From Gammaproteobacteria bacterium (GTDB taxonomy: Bacteria; Pseudomonadota; Gammaproteobacteria; Ga0077536), in NCBI GenBank assembly GCA_009692265.1, contig SHZM01000005.1:1-64000 (forward strand): a DNA stretch of 64,000 nt, written 5' to 3'. Positions 17,306-25,556 of the stretch are shown here, in pieces. The notes under the pieces were generated by a model. The model saw nothing but the letters and a program-made list of their open reading frames with translations, was not told the DNA's origin and did not search any database. The translations under genes were made by a program, and so were the position numbers. Position 1 is the stretch's first letter. Every line of letters begins with the position of its first letter.

Positions 17306-17809
17306 CTACGAGTTTCGTTCCGGCAAAGAAATAAGATCGGTTGCGCCGGGATCTATTCCGAGCTGCATCAACAAGGCGGTGATCTGACCACGATGGTGAG
17401 TCTGATGATTGAACATATGCACCACTGCAAACCAGTAGGGATACTGGCGCGGGATGGGCTTGGCGATCCCGGTGTAATGCAGTTCGCCGGTAAGATCGGC
17501 TTCGGACACACCGTCGATCCAGCGCGCAATCGCAGCATCGGTGGTTTTGCGCTCGTAGCTAAGTTCATCGAAATCAACGTAGAGTTCTTCGGCCAAACTT
17601 CGGATCACGAAGGTCTCGCCGGTAAAACGGCTGAGCCACATACGGTCCGCGAGCAGTAAATGATTCAAGGTGCCGTGAATTGATTTGAAAAAAGCTCCGA
17701 GATCGCGCTTGCGTTGTGCATCGGTCAACTCGGCACAACACGTGAATAAACGTTCATTCATCCAGCGGCTATACGCAGCGAGAGTGTGCAGATACTCGCG
17801 GGAAATCAT
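17306..17809 (-). CDS. DinB family metal-dependent protein
   Basis: A 167-residue four-helix DinB/YfiT-like protein. Candidate metal-binding histidines lie in SIHGTLNHLLLADRMW (about 43-58) and VVHMFNHQTHHRGQ (about 129-142), the family's usual triad. DinB relatives include thiol-dependent S-transferases and hydrolases; the substrate here is unknown. The start MISREYLHTLAAYSRWMNER is the typical family beginning. A strong hairpin lies just upstream. Confidence 0.88.
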   Translation of the reverse strand: MISREYLHTLAAYSRWMNERLFTCCAELTDAQRKRDLGAFFKSIHGTLNHLLLADRMWLSRFTGETFVIRSLAEELYVDFDELSYERKTTDAAIARWIDGVSEADLTGELHYTGIAKPIPRQYPYWFAVVHMFNHQTHHRGQITALLMQLGIDPGATDLISLPERNS

Positions 17810-17850
17810 CGCTTGGCTAACGTCATGTACTTTATTGGGCTCTGCATTAG

Positions 17851-17881
17851 CCGAACCCTCGCCTGGTTGGCGAGGGTTCGG
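17851..17881 (-). terminator. 13-bp GC-rich hairpin downstream of the Gly/His-rich gene
   Basis: A perfect 13-bp stem CCGAACCCTCGCC / GGCGAGGGTTCGG with a 5-nt loop, ending 10 bp past the stop of the 17891-18420 gene. No run of T follows, so it may act as a weak terminator or RNA stabiliser. Confidence 0.65.
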
Positions 17882-17890
17882 TGTGCCTGG

Positions 17891-18420
17891 CTAGTGGCTT
17901 TGATAGTAGACCGAGACTCCCGAACGCGGTACGTAATAGTTAGGGATCCCGTTCCAGTTGCCACGATATTGATCGCCGTAGCGATCCTGAAAACCCGAGT
18001 GTCCATGATGCGAGTTCCAGCGATCATGATTCCCGTGACCAGAATCCCACTGATTCTGCCCCTGTTGCGAGTGACCATTGTGGTGATCACTAGAACCATC
18101 GCGATAGCCGTGCCGATAACCGTGGCCGTAAGCCCACTGATCATCGCCACGAGAGATATGGCTGCGTGAGTACGGCTGAACGAAAAACGGGCGGGTCGGC
18201 ATTACCGGCTCTGGCCGTGGCGCGTAATACCCGCGATCGCTCTGGTAGCCATAGTGCTTCTGCTGTCCCCAGTTGCCCTGGTACCCCGGGTAGCTGTGGC
18301 CCCCGCGATTGTACTGGCGAATACCGGTTTCAAAACGATGCTCGGCCTCTCGGCCACACCCGCGACAGCGATCGCTACGAGCAGCGCTGACACTTGCAGA
18401 TTCCGCTTTAGTTTGTTCAT
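17891..18420 (-). pseudogene. Exported Gly/His/Gln-rich protein, single frameshift after the signal peptide
   Basis: An ATG at 18420 opens a signal peptide (LKRNLQVSALLVAIAVAG). Shortly after, near 18350, the informative frame shifts: the original frame runs into low-value sequence and stops, while another frame reads REAEHRFETGIRQYNRGGHS, then PGYQGNWGQQKHYGYQSDRG and continues through repeated GYRHGYRDG/HGNHDRWNSHHG blocks to NWNGIPNYYVPRSGVSVYYQ. One lost base explains this. The composition (Tyr, Gly, His, Gln, Asn) suggests an extracytoplasmic low-complexity protein, perhaps metal-binding. The function is unknown. A sequencing error cannot be excluded. Confidence 0.65.
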
Positions 18421-18447
18421 AACACCGAAACTCCTAAGCCCTTAAGT

Positions 18448-18475
18448 GTGTCCGGGGACGTACACCCGCGGACAC
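18448..18475. promoter_or_regulatory. 28-bp interrupted palindrome between divergent genes
   Basis: The sequence has dyad symmetry of the form GTGTCCGnGGnnGTACnnCCnCGGACAC, with 11 of 14 base pairs matched. It lies 28 bp upstream of the Gly/His-rich gene and about 120 bp upstream of the retropepsin gene. It is a candidate operator for one or both; the regulator is unknown. Confidence 0.5.
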
Positions 18476-18593
18476 GATTCGCACACTAAGCGCACACCAC
18501 TTAATCCTGCCTGAATTTTCGCGTGAGGCGGCGTAGATCGCAGTGCCGCAGGTTTCTCTGCCGCGCTGACCTGGGTCGGTTAGAATTCGCACG

Positions 18594-19094
18594 ATGCCCG
18601 ATCCCGTTCCGAATAATTCCGCGATGCCACCTGCCCGCAATCGCTGGCTGTGGGGGCTAACCACACTCATCGCGGCAAGCGTCTTTTTTGTTATAGGTCA
18701 ACACTATGCGCTACGCAAGGTCGTGCCGAGCGTGGTCCCCGTCGTTATCCAGGAAGCCCAGCTGGAATTTGCCGCGCGCCTTGATACGGGGGCCGAAGTG
18801 TCTTCGATCAACGCGACCGACGTTGCGGTTATCGGCGGCGAGGGGCGACCAACGCGACGCGATATCGGCCGGCAAGTCGCGTTCACCGTGCTGAATGAGC
18901 GGGGCGAACGCGCCCGGCTGCAGACGAAAATAATCGGGATCCACGCGATTAAGACGGCCGACTGCCGCGAATTTCGCTATCACGTTTCGCTAACCGTCCA
19001 GCGCGACGGTCGCGCGCAGTCGGCCGAGAAGCTGCTACTGGGCCGCAACTGGTTGGAGGCTGGCTATCTTGTCGACGTTACTCGCCGAAGGTGA
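18594..19094 (+). CDS. Membrane-anchored retropepsin-like aspartic protease (RimB/Zn_protease family)
   Basis: A 166-residue protein with a single N-terminal membrane helix (LTTLIAASVFFVIGQHYAL, about 22-40) followed by a single-domain aspartic protease fold. ARLDTGAEVSSI carries the catalytic D64-T65-G66. LLLGRNWLEAGYLVDV is the conserved C-terminal hydrophobic motif of the family formerly called ATP-dependent zinc proteases. Soluble relatives are linked to RimK-type ATP-grasp ligases; no rimK is nearby and this one is membrane-bound. Its 3' end overlaps the TraB gene by 26 bp. Confidence 0.85.
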   Translation: MPDPVPNNSAMPPARNRWLWGLTTLIAASVFFVIGQHYALRKVVPSVVPVVIQEAQLEFAARLDTGAEVSSINATDVAVIGGEGRPTRRDIGRQVAFTVLNERGERARLQTKIIGIHAIKTADCREFRYHVSLTVQRDGRAQSAEKLLLGRNWLEAGYLVDVTRRR

Positions 19095-20289
19095 GATCCC
19101 CGCGGTCGCGGCACCGCCGTTCCGGGAAGTCGTGATTGGGAACAGTTCGATCCGCCTGCTCGGCACAGCGCATGTGTCGCGGGCGAGCCGTGATGCGGTG
19201 GCGCATGAAATCGCGGTAGGGGATTACGACTGCATCGCGGTCGAATTATGCGCGAATCGACTGCAGGCAATGCGCGATCCGAACGCCTTCGCGCGACTCG
19301 ATCTAGTGCAAGTGATCCGCCAGGGGAAAGCGTCGATGGTCGTCGCGATGCTCGCGCTCGGCGCCTTTCAGCAACGGCTTGCCACTAAATTCGGGATTGA
19401 ACCGGGGGCCGAGATGCGTGCCGCGTTCGATGGCGCGCAGCGCCGTAATCTCGCTCTTGAGACCATCGATCGCGATATCGGCATTACCTTACGACGGATT
19501 TATCGCGGAGTGTCGTGGTGGCGGCGCGCGATCTTGTTCAGCGGACTTATGCTGAGCGCGTTAAGTACAGATTCGATCGGCGAGGAAGAGATCGAACGGT
19601 TGAAGGACAGCGATCTATTAGAGGCAACCTTCGCCGAGTTCGCGCGCCACGCGGATGAAATCTATGTCCCGCTAGTGACTGAGCGCGATCGCTTCATGGC
19701 TGCGCGCCTACTTCAATTGGTTGACCTGGGACATCGCCGCATTCTCGCCGTTGTCGGCGCGGGACATCTCAGTGGTCTAAGCCAGGAGCTGCAGAATTAC
19801 ACCGCCACCGCAACTTCGGTATTGCAAGAACTCAATGCGGTTCCATCCTCTTCGCGCTGGGGCCGTGCGTTGCCCTGGTTACTCGCGATTTTTATCGTTG
19901 GCGGGATCGCGCTTGGTTTTGCGCGCAACCCAGAAATTGGTTGGGCGATGGTGCGCGATTGGATCGTGCTTACCGGTGGGCTGTCCGCGCTAGGTGCCTT
20001 CCTCGCTGGCGCGCATCCTTTGACCATCATCACCGCGTTCCTGGGCGCGCCGCTGACTACTCTACATCCCGCCATCGGAATCGGCATGTTCACGGCGCTA
20101 ACGGAAGGTTACCTACGCCGGCCGACCGTCGGTGATTTCAAGAATCTGCGGTATGAAACAACCCACTGGCGCGGGTGGTGGCGAAACCGCGTCGCCCGCA
20201 CCTTGCTGGTCTTTGTACTGAGTGGCCTCGGTGCCTCGCTTGGCACCTACATTGGCGGCTATCGGATCGGCAGTGCGTTATTGGGGTAG
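19069..20289 (+). CDS. TraB/PrgY family membrane protein
   Basis: A 406-residue protein. The N-terminal TraB domain begins with RLLGTAHVSRAS (motif at about 32-37), includes YDCIAVELCANRLQAM with the conserved acidic residue, and has VVGAGHLSGL near 228. The C-terminal third holds membrane segments (LLAIFIVGGIALGFA, GLSALGAFLAGAHPL, LLVFVLSGLGASLGTY). TraB/TIKI-like proteins are proposed metalloproteases; the bacterial founder PrgY blocks a peptide pheromone. The start is a TTG at 19069 inside the retropepsin gene, so the two are translationally linked. Confidence 0.85.
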   Translation: MSTLLAEGEIPAVAAPPFREVVIGNSSIRLLGTAHVSRASRDAVAHEIAVGDYDCIAVELCANRLQAMRDPNAFARLDLVQVIRQGKASMVVAMLALGAFQQRLATKFGIEPGAEMRAAFDGAQRRNLALETIDRDIGITLRRIYRGVSWWRRAILFSGLMLSALSTDSIGEEEIERLKDSDLLEATFAEFARHADEIYVPLVTERDRFMAARLLQLVDLGHRRILAVVGAGHLSGLSQELQNYTATATSVLQELNAVPSSSRWGRALPWLLAIFIVGGIALGFARNPEIGWAMVRDWIVLTGGLSALGAFLAGAHPLTIITAFLGAPLTTLHPAIGIGMFTALTEGYLRRPTVGDFKNLRYETTHWRGWWRNRVARTLLVFVLSGLGASLGTYIGGYRIGSALLG

Positions 20290-20298
20290 GCGGGCCGC

Positions 20299-20330
20299 TT
20301 CAGGGGGTCAACGTCTGATGACCCCCTGAA
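20299..20330. terminator. Bidirectional hairpin between traB-like and dodecin genes
   Basis: A perfect 12-bp stem TTCAGGGGGTCA / TGACCCCCTGAA with an 8-nt loop lies between two convergent genes, 10 bp from each stop. It probably terminates both transcripts. Confidence 0.8.
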
Positions 20331-20339
20331 ATTCTTACG

Positions 20340-20543
20340 CTACGCCTCGTATTTAAACGACAGCGACACCCGCGCCCGGTACGCCACGACTTTCCCGTTC
20401 TCGATTTTCAAATCAAGTTTTTCGATTTCCGCCACACGCAAGTCACGCAATGATTTCGCGGCGCCTTCCCACGACAGCGTGCTGGTACCAATTACATCGG
20501 TGACACGATGGATTGCCGCTGCCGCGGCTTTAGGCTTCGCCAT
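20340..20543 (-). CDS. Dodecin flavin-binding protein
   Basis: A 67-residue dodecin, which forms a dodecameric shell that stores or buffers flavins. IHRVTDVIGTSTLSWEGAAK is the family start, and KLDLKIENGKVVAYRARVSL the C-terminal strand. The tryptophan that stacks on the flavin (LSWEGA) is present. An ATG at 20543 is preferred over the in-frame one at 20576 because it matches family length. Preceded by GGGGG. Confidence 0.93.
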   Translation of the reverse strand: MAKPKAAAAAIHRVTDVIGTSTLSWEGAAKSLRDLRVAEIEKLDLKIENGKVVAYRARVSLSFKYEA

Positions 20544-20656
20544 GATGACCCCCTTAGTGGTTTGCGAGGTCGACACTTGTGTGCGACTCTCGAGCGAAGT
20601 CTAGTCGCATTTTCGCGAATCTGCCGCAGCTCACGGCACGGGGTACGATATTGCGC

Positions 20657-20737
20657 GCGGTGTTATTTCTCGCCCACGACGATGCGGGATACATCACTGG
20701 GCAGGTGATTTCAGTCAACGGCGGGTGGGATATGTGA
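20657..20737 (+). pseudogene. 3' remnant of an SDR (acetoacetyl-CoA reductase-like) gene
   Basis: Twenty-six codons ending at a TGA at 20735-20737 read AVLFLAHDDAGYITGQVISV followed by NGGWDM, the unmistakable C-terminus of a short-chain dehydrogenase, close to PhaB/FabG types. No start or upstream part of the gene remains: the sequence before it is dodecin on the other strand. As it lies 135 bp before phaC, it may be what is left of a phaB-like gene. The SDR assignment is firm; the phaB identity is inference. Confidence 0.8.
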
Positions 20738-20872
20738 GGTCATGTCGCGTTTGTGCTATTGATCGAACTGCGGTTAGGCACAAGTGGCAACCGGTGCGCC
20801 CCGGGGTACGCGTAACCACGATTCCACGCGTCGGCGAAATAAGAAAATCCAACGAACTCTCGAAGGTGACCA

Positions 20873-22561
20873 ATGACTACTCCCTCGGATTCCGCTCCCG
20901 ATATGAGCACCGATCGCGCTACCGAGCGCCCAGGTGCCGGCGAATTTCTTGGTGATCTCAATATCGCCAATGTGCTGGCGGCGCTGGGGCAGGGCGCGCA
21001 GCTCGGACCCGCGATGACCGAGGCGGTAAATTTTTATCAGGAACTCTTTAAAATCGCACTCGGGACATCTGACGTCGCGCCCGATAACAAGGACTGGCGG
21101 TTCAAGGACGACGCGTGGTCGCAAAACCCCTTCTACAAGCGGGTCGGGCAGGCCTATCTTGCGTGGTCGAAGGCGCTGAACAATTTCGCTGAGCACAATC
21201 AAGACTGGCGGGCCCGCGAACGCGCCAAGCTCGGGGCGGATGTATTGACCAGCATGTGGTCACCCACCAACATTTTTTTAGGCAATCCAGCCGCGCTCAA
21301 GCGCGCGGTGGAAACCGGCGGGGGAAGCGTCGTCGAGGGCCTGCGCAACTATTTCGAGGATTTAGCCGAAAATCGCGGCATGCCGTCGCAGGTCGACCGC
21401 AGCGCGTTCACGCTCGGCGAAAATCTTGCGGCGACCCCGGGCGCGGTGGTGTTTAGATCGGAAACGTTGGAGCTGATCCAATACCAACCACAAACGCCGC
21501 AAGTCAGCCGCCGCCCAGTACTGGTGATTCCACCGCAGATTGGCAAGTACTACTTTCTCGACCTAAGCCCCGACCGCAGTCTGCTGGAGTATTCGGTCAG
21601 CCAGGGGATCCAGACGTTCGTGATCAGTTGGCGCAATCCGACTTCAGAGCATGCCAACTGGGATCTTGATCACTACGTAAACGCGATCCTAGAAGCCACC
21701 GATGCGGTACGCGTTATCACGGGCAGCCAAGATCTGAATGCCATGGGCTTTTGCGCGGGTGGAATTACGATGACGGCCGTTCTCGGTTATCTCAACGCGG
21801 TGGGCGATCCACGCATCCAATCGATGACCTACGCGGTAACCCTGCTCGATTTCGAGTCCGAGGCCATGATCGGTGCCTTGCGCACTCCGCACGTTTTACA
21901 AATGGCGCAGCAACACTCAACTTCACAAGGGATCATCAAAGGCGAGGATCTCGGTCTGTTATTTACCTGGATGCGGCCGAACGATCTGGTGTGGAATTAT
22001 TGGGTCAACAACTATCTGATGGGCAAAAAGCCTGCGAGTTTCGACATTCTGGTTTGGAACGTTGATTCGACGAATCTGCCAGCCGCGTTGCACGCGGATT
22101 TTCTGGAACTCTTTCAAAACAACGCACTGTGTAAGCCCGGTGCACGCGAAGTTTTGGGCGAAGCCGTCGATATTTCAAAGATCACGACCGACACCTTCGT
22201 CATCGGGGGTCTGACGGATCACCTCACGCCGTGGCAGGGGTGCTATCGAACTACCCAATTGTTGGGCGGAGAACCAACCTTCGTACTCAGCAGTTCCGGG
22301 CATATCGCAAGCCTCGTGAATCCACCTGGCAACCCGAAATCGAACTATCACACCGGTCCGGAACCGGGACCCAATCCCGACGCGTGGTTGCGCGAATCGA
22401 CTAAACATGTGGGATCGTGTGGGAATGCTGGAGTGAATGGATTAAAGCGCGGAGCGGGGAGTCGTGCCCCGCACCCGCAAAGCTCGGCGACTCACAACAT
22501 CCGGCGCTGGTGGCCGCACCCGGTACTTATGTGCACGGCTGATGAGCTAAGCACCACGTAA
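20873..22561 (+). CDS. phaC: Class I poly(R)-hydroxyalkanoate synthase, frameshifted C-terminus
   Basis: Polymerises (R)-3-hydroxyacyl-CoA into PHA storage polymer. The N-terminal PhaC domain has WRFKDDAWSQNPFYKRVGQA. The alpha/beta-hydrolase domain holds the catalytic cysteine C294 in MGFCAGGITM, aspartate D449 in GGLTDHLTPW and histidine H477 in SSSGHIASLVNPP. After about residue 513 the frame is wrong: a shift of one base near 22416-22420 would read WECWSEWIKARSGE, then APAKLGDSQHPALVAAPGTY, ending at 22542, which is the normal class I tail. The present tail is unrelated sequence. A single lost G (TCGTGTGG for TCGTGGTGG) explains it. AAGGTGACC precedes the ATG. Activity is doubtful. Confidence 0.9.
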   Translation: MTTPSDSAPDMSTDRATERPGAGEFLGDLNIANVLAALGQGAQLGPAMTEAVNFYQELFKIALGTSDVAPDNKDWRFKDDAWSQNPFYKRVGQAYLAWSKALNNFAEHNQDWRARERAKLGADVLTSMWSPTNIFLGNPAALKRAVETGGGSVVEGLRNYFEDLAENRGMPSQVDRSAFTLGENLAATPGAVVFRSETLELIQYQPQTPQVSRRPVLVIPPQIGKYYFLDLSPDRSLLEYSVSQGIQTFVISWRNPTSEHANWDLDHYVNAILEATDAVRVITGSQDLNAMGFCAGGITMTAVLGYLNAVGDPRIQSMTYAVTLLDFESEAMIGALRTPHVLQMAQQHSTSQGIIKGEDLGLLFTWMRPNDLVWNYWVNNYLMGKKPASFDILVWNVDSTNLPAALHADFLELFQNNALCKPGAREVLGEAVDISKITTDTFVIGGLTDHLTPWQGCYRTTQLLGGEPTFVLSSSGHIASLVNPPGNPKSNYHTGPEPGPNPDAWLRESTKHVGSCGNAGVNGLKRGAGSRAPHPQSSATHNIRRWWPHPVLMCTADELSTT

Positions 22562-22691
22562 ATGGCCGACCTCTGGGCCATTGGTAGCAATTGTAAAACG
22601 TCGCGCGAATTGCAAGCGGATTTGCAATTCGAGGAAGCAGGAGCCGCGCGCGGCTGTTATTCTCATGCGACATACCGACGGAGACCCATAG

Positions 22692-23931
22692 ATGTCGATT
22701 CAGTACCAGCTCACTGACGTGATGCAAAAAGCGGTGTTTTATCCCTGGAGCGCCGTGTTCGATTACAGTCGTCGCGTCGTAACCCACCCTAACTACCCCC
22801 TGCGGGATACGGGGATTGGGCGTTGGCAGGCCGCGACATTCGAGTCGAGTGCGCGTCTACTAGGCCACTACCCGAAACAGTCTTATCGCATCAACGAATG
22901 CGAAAGCGAAGGCCGGGTAATCCCCGTGGCGGAGCAAACCGTCGTAAAAAAGCCGTTTTGCAACCTGCTCCACTTTGTTAGCACAGGCGCGAAGACGCGA
23001 CCGAAGGTTTTAATCGTCGCCGCCTTGTCTGGCCATCACGCGACTTTATCACGCGACTTTATCGCGCGAAACGTATAGCGCGTTTCTACCGGACCACGAT
23101 GTCTATGTCACCGATTGGCAAGACGCGCGCTACGTGCCCCTGAGCGAAGGTCGCTTTGGCTTCGAAGACTATGTGCATTACATCATCGAATTTTTAGAGT
23201 TCCTGGGACCGGCGACCCATGTGGTTGCGATTTGCCAGGCGGCGGCACCGGTATTGACGGCGGTCGCCGTGATGGCCGGTCGACAGCACGAGCAACGTCC
23301 AAAATCCTTGACGTTGATGGCAGGCCCGATCGATGTGCGGGCAAATCCCAACATTTTAACTCGCGTCTCCGAACTCTCGAATGCGCGCCTGCATCGCCTG
23401 TTGACCGTGAAGGAAGTACCCGCTGGTTATCCGGGCGCGGGTCGGCGTGTATACCCTGGCATTATGCAGTTGGCCGCCTTCATGGGCATGAATCTTCGCA
23501 CTCACTGGCAAAAGCATCGGCAGTTCTTTGTGGATGTCTTCAATGGCGACGAGGCGGCGGCGAACAAACATCGTGAGTTTTATAATGAATATTTCGCGAT
23601 CCTGGATACGACCGAAGAATTTTTCATCGAGACCTCGGAGCGGGTGTTCTTCGATCCACAATTATCCAAAGGTACGATGCAATACGAAGGTGCCGCCGTC
23701 GAATGCGCTGCGATCCGAGACATTCCGTTGTTCACGATCGAAGGCGCGGACGATGACATGTGTAAGGTTGGAATGACCGAGGCGGTGCACGCGCTCTGCC
23801 CAGAGCTGCCGTCCGAATTGCATCAACACTATGTACAGCCTGGCGTTGGACACTACGGCGTGTTTAGCGGCACGCGTTATCGCGAAGAAGTCGCACCGCG
23901 AATTAAGTCGTTTATCGCGGCACAAAGTTAA
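22692..23931 (+). pseudogene. phaZ: Intracellular PHA depolymerase, broken by a 13-bp duplication
   Basis: Mobilises stored PHA. The 5' part (from the ATG at 22692) begins YQLTDVMQKAVFYPW, typical of Ralstonia-type intracellular depolymerases, and runs to LSGHHATLS before a frameshift. The 3' part (from about 23080) continues LSEGRFGFEDYVHYIIEFLE and holds the catalytic cysteine in VVAICQAAAPVLTA and the histidine in GVGHYGVFSG. Deleting one of two 13-bp tandem units at 23037-23062 rejoins the frame to read ATLSRETYSAFLPDHDVYVT. No other lesion is seen, so the break looks recent. Confidence 0.9.
23037..23062. repeat. 13-bp tandem duplication inside phaZ
   Basis: CACGCGACTTTAT occurs twice in direct succession. 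One copy restores the phaZ frame with a family-consistent sequence across the junction. A slippage or template-switch duplication is the simplest explanation. Confidence 0.92.
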
Positions 23932-24010
23932 CCAGGCAACGGACTCCTTGTCGCGCTGGCCTCGCGCAAAGTCGCAATAGAGCGAACCACTCACTTCGGA
24001 CAATGCTGAG

Positions 24011-24640
24011 ATGCCGCATTTACTCTATATCGAGTCGCCGCCGCGCAAACAGCGTTCGGCATCGATTGAAGTCGCACAGGAGTTTCTGAGCGCGTATCAG
24101 GCGGCGAACCCGCGCGATACGCTCGATGTGCTCGATGTTTGGAACATCCCACTTCCAGAATTCGACGGCGATACGTTGGACGCGAAATATTCGGGGATCA
24201 CGGGCTCGCCGCTGACTACGGCGTAAGAACGTGCCTGGGACACCATTCGCGCGTTGGCGGCACGACTTCAACGTGCGGATAAGTTGCTCATCAGCGTGCC
24301 GATGTGGAACTACACGATCCCGTACAAGTTGAAACACTTGATCGATTGCGTCACGCAAAAAGATCTGCTGTTTACGTTTGACGAGAAGGGTCTCAATGGA
24401 CTTCTAAGCAAACATAAAGCGGCGGTGATTTACGCCCGAGGCGTCGAATACAATGCGGCCGGGCTCGCGTCCGAGCTGTGGGATTTGCAACGACAATATC
24501 TCGAAGTTTGGTTGCGCGCGATCGGGATCACCGAAGTATCCACAATCCTTGGCGAAAAAACCTTATTTGGTCCGGAGGTGGATAGCGCTTCCCGCGAAGC
24601 GGCAAAGTCCGCGGCGAGGATCTTGGCGGCTTCGTTCTGA
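24011..24640 (+). pseudogene. azoR: FMN-dependent NADH azoreductase with an in-frame stop
   Basis: A flavodoxin-fold quinone/azo reductase. The start reads MPHLLYIESPPRKQRSAS, the FMN phosphate-binding region, and the second half has LLISVPMWNYTIPYKLKHLI and DLLFTFDEKGLNGLL. Both halves are in the same frame, separated only by a TAA at 24224-24226 (context GSPLTTA, stop, ERAWDTIRALAARLQ). A C-to-T or G-to-T change in a CAA or GAA codon would produce it. Without readthrough, the product ends at 71 residues, so the gene is probably dead. Confidence 0.88.
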
Positions 24641-24698
24641 AAGCGTTGGTGTTGATCTTCTTCGCCGCAGTGGGGCGCGAGTTTTTACCCTGATCTCG

Positions 24699-25111
24699 CT
24701 ACTGCTTCGCCAAGCTTGTCATCAAAGTGACGACCGGCGCGATCGAAGCGCCGTCGAAGTAATCGATCCAATACACGACCTTAATGTCCTTGACTCTGAA
24801 TAGTCCGGCGACCGGCACCGCGAATTTTGAATTACCGATTTCAAAATTATCAACACGCTCTATCGCGACGCCATCGCCGCCGGGCATGCTGTTTTTGATC
24901 TCAGTCCGCAAATTGAATGAAATGATAAGCGGGTCTTTAGCAAAAAAGGGCGCGAGAAACGTGCGCATTTTCTCGCGTCCAATGATCGCCGGATTCACGC
25001 CAGTCAACGACGGAACATTTGCGTAATGACAATCATCGGCGATAAAGGACCTGATTTTTTCAACATCGCCCGAATGCCACGCCACGACACGATAAAGTCA
25101 TTGACTACTTC
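24699..25111 (-). pseudogene. Limonene-1,2-epoxide hydrolase-like (SnoaL/NTF2 fold) protein, 5' end broken
   Basis: The conserved part reads SGDVEKIRSFIADDCHYANV, REKMRTFLAPFFAKDPL, VDNFEIGNSKFAVPVAGLFR and YWIDYFDG, matching limonene-epoxide-hydrolase-like NTF2 proteins. The expected N-terminus EVVNDFIVSWHSGDVEK appears only if one of two tandem CGTGG units (25077-25086) is removed; as it stands the frame is interrupted there, leaving a GTG at 25085 as the only start. No good initiation codon remains upstream of the VVNDF segment. Either a shortened protein is made or the gene is dead. Confidence 0.7.
25077..25086. repeat. 5-bp tandem duplication in the epoxide-hydrolase-like gene
   Basis: CCACG is present twice in succession (CGTGG on the coding strand). 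Removing one copy joins VVNDFIVSW to HSGDVEK in frame. Confidence 0.75.
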
Positions 25112-25201
25112 CGCGGGTTAAACACCGTTTAAACGATCGCGGGTCCCATCCCATGTTATTCACCTCGAACGTGCCGCGATCCTAAGCAGCCTTGTTTGCG
25201 G

Positions 25202-25405
25202 CTAGCGCGTGAACGTCGGAGCTTTCATCGTTTTGCCGCCGATCGCCCAGTCTCCGCCTTCAAACTTGTTGATGCGGACCCACGTCACTGCGCGCATACC
25301 TTCGCCTTCTACGTCGATCATCGCTTCAGTCACCTTTGCGATGAGTGCTTGTTTCTGTTTTGGCGTGAAAACGTCTTTGATCACATCGATGGTTACTAGG
25401 GGCAT
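25202..25405 (-). CDS. 4-oxalocrotonate tautomerase family protein
   Basis: A 67-residue tautomerase-superfamily protein. After removal of Met, the catalytic Pro1 is exposed ([19 protein letters not shown]). Length and the C-terminal WAIGGKTM segment fit small 4-OT-like isomerases. The gene is intact although its neighbours on both sides are broken. It is preceded by AGGAGAAGTG at a suitable distance. The substrate is unknown. Confidence 0.9.
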   Translation of the reverse strand: MPLVTIDVIKDVFTPKQKQALIAKVTEAMIDVEGEGMRAVTWVRINKFEGGDWAIGGKTMKAPTFTR

Positions 25406-25556
25406 TTCACTTCTCCTGGATAGTTAGGTACGCCGGCGGCGATATGCCATCGACGAGCCTAGGGTTACACTCGGCGGCACCCGGTGCTTGGAGTTACTAT
25501 GGAGAAATCGTGGAGATTTCTGAGAGATCGCAGCAGGATATTCTAAGTTTCTTTCC

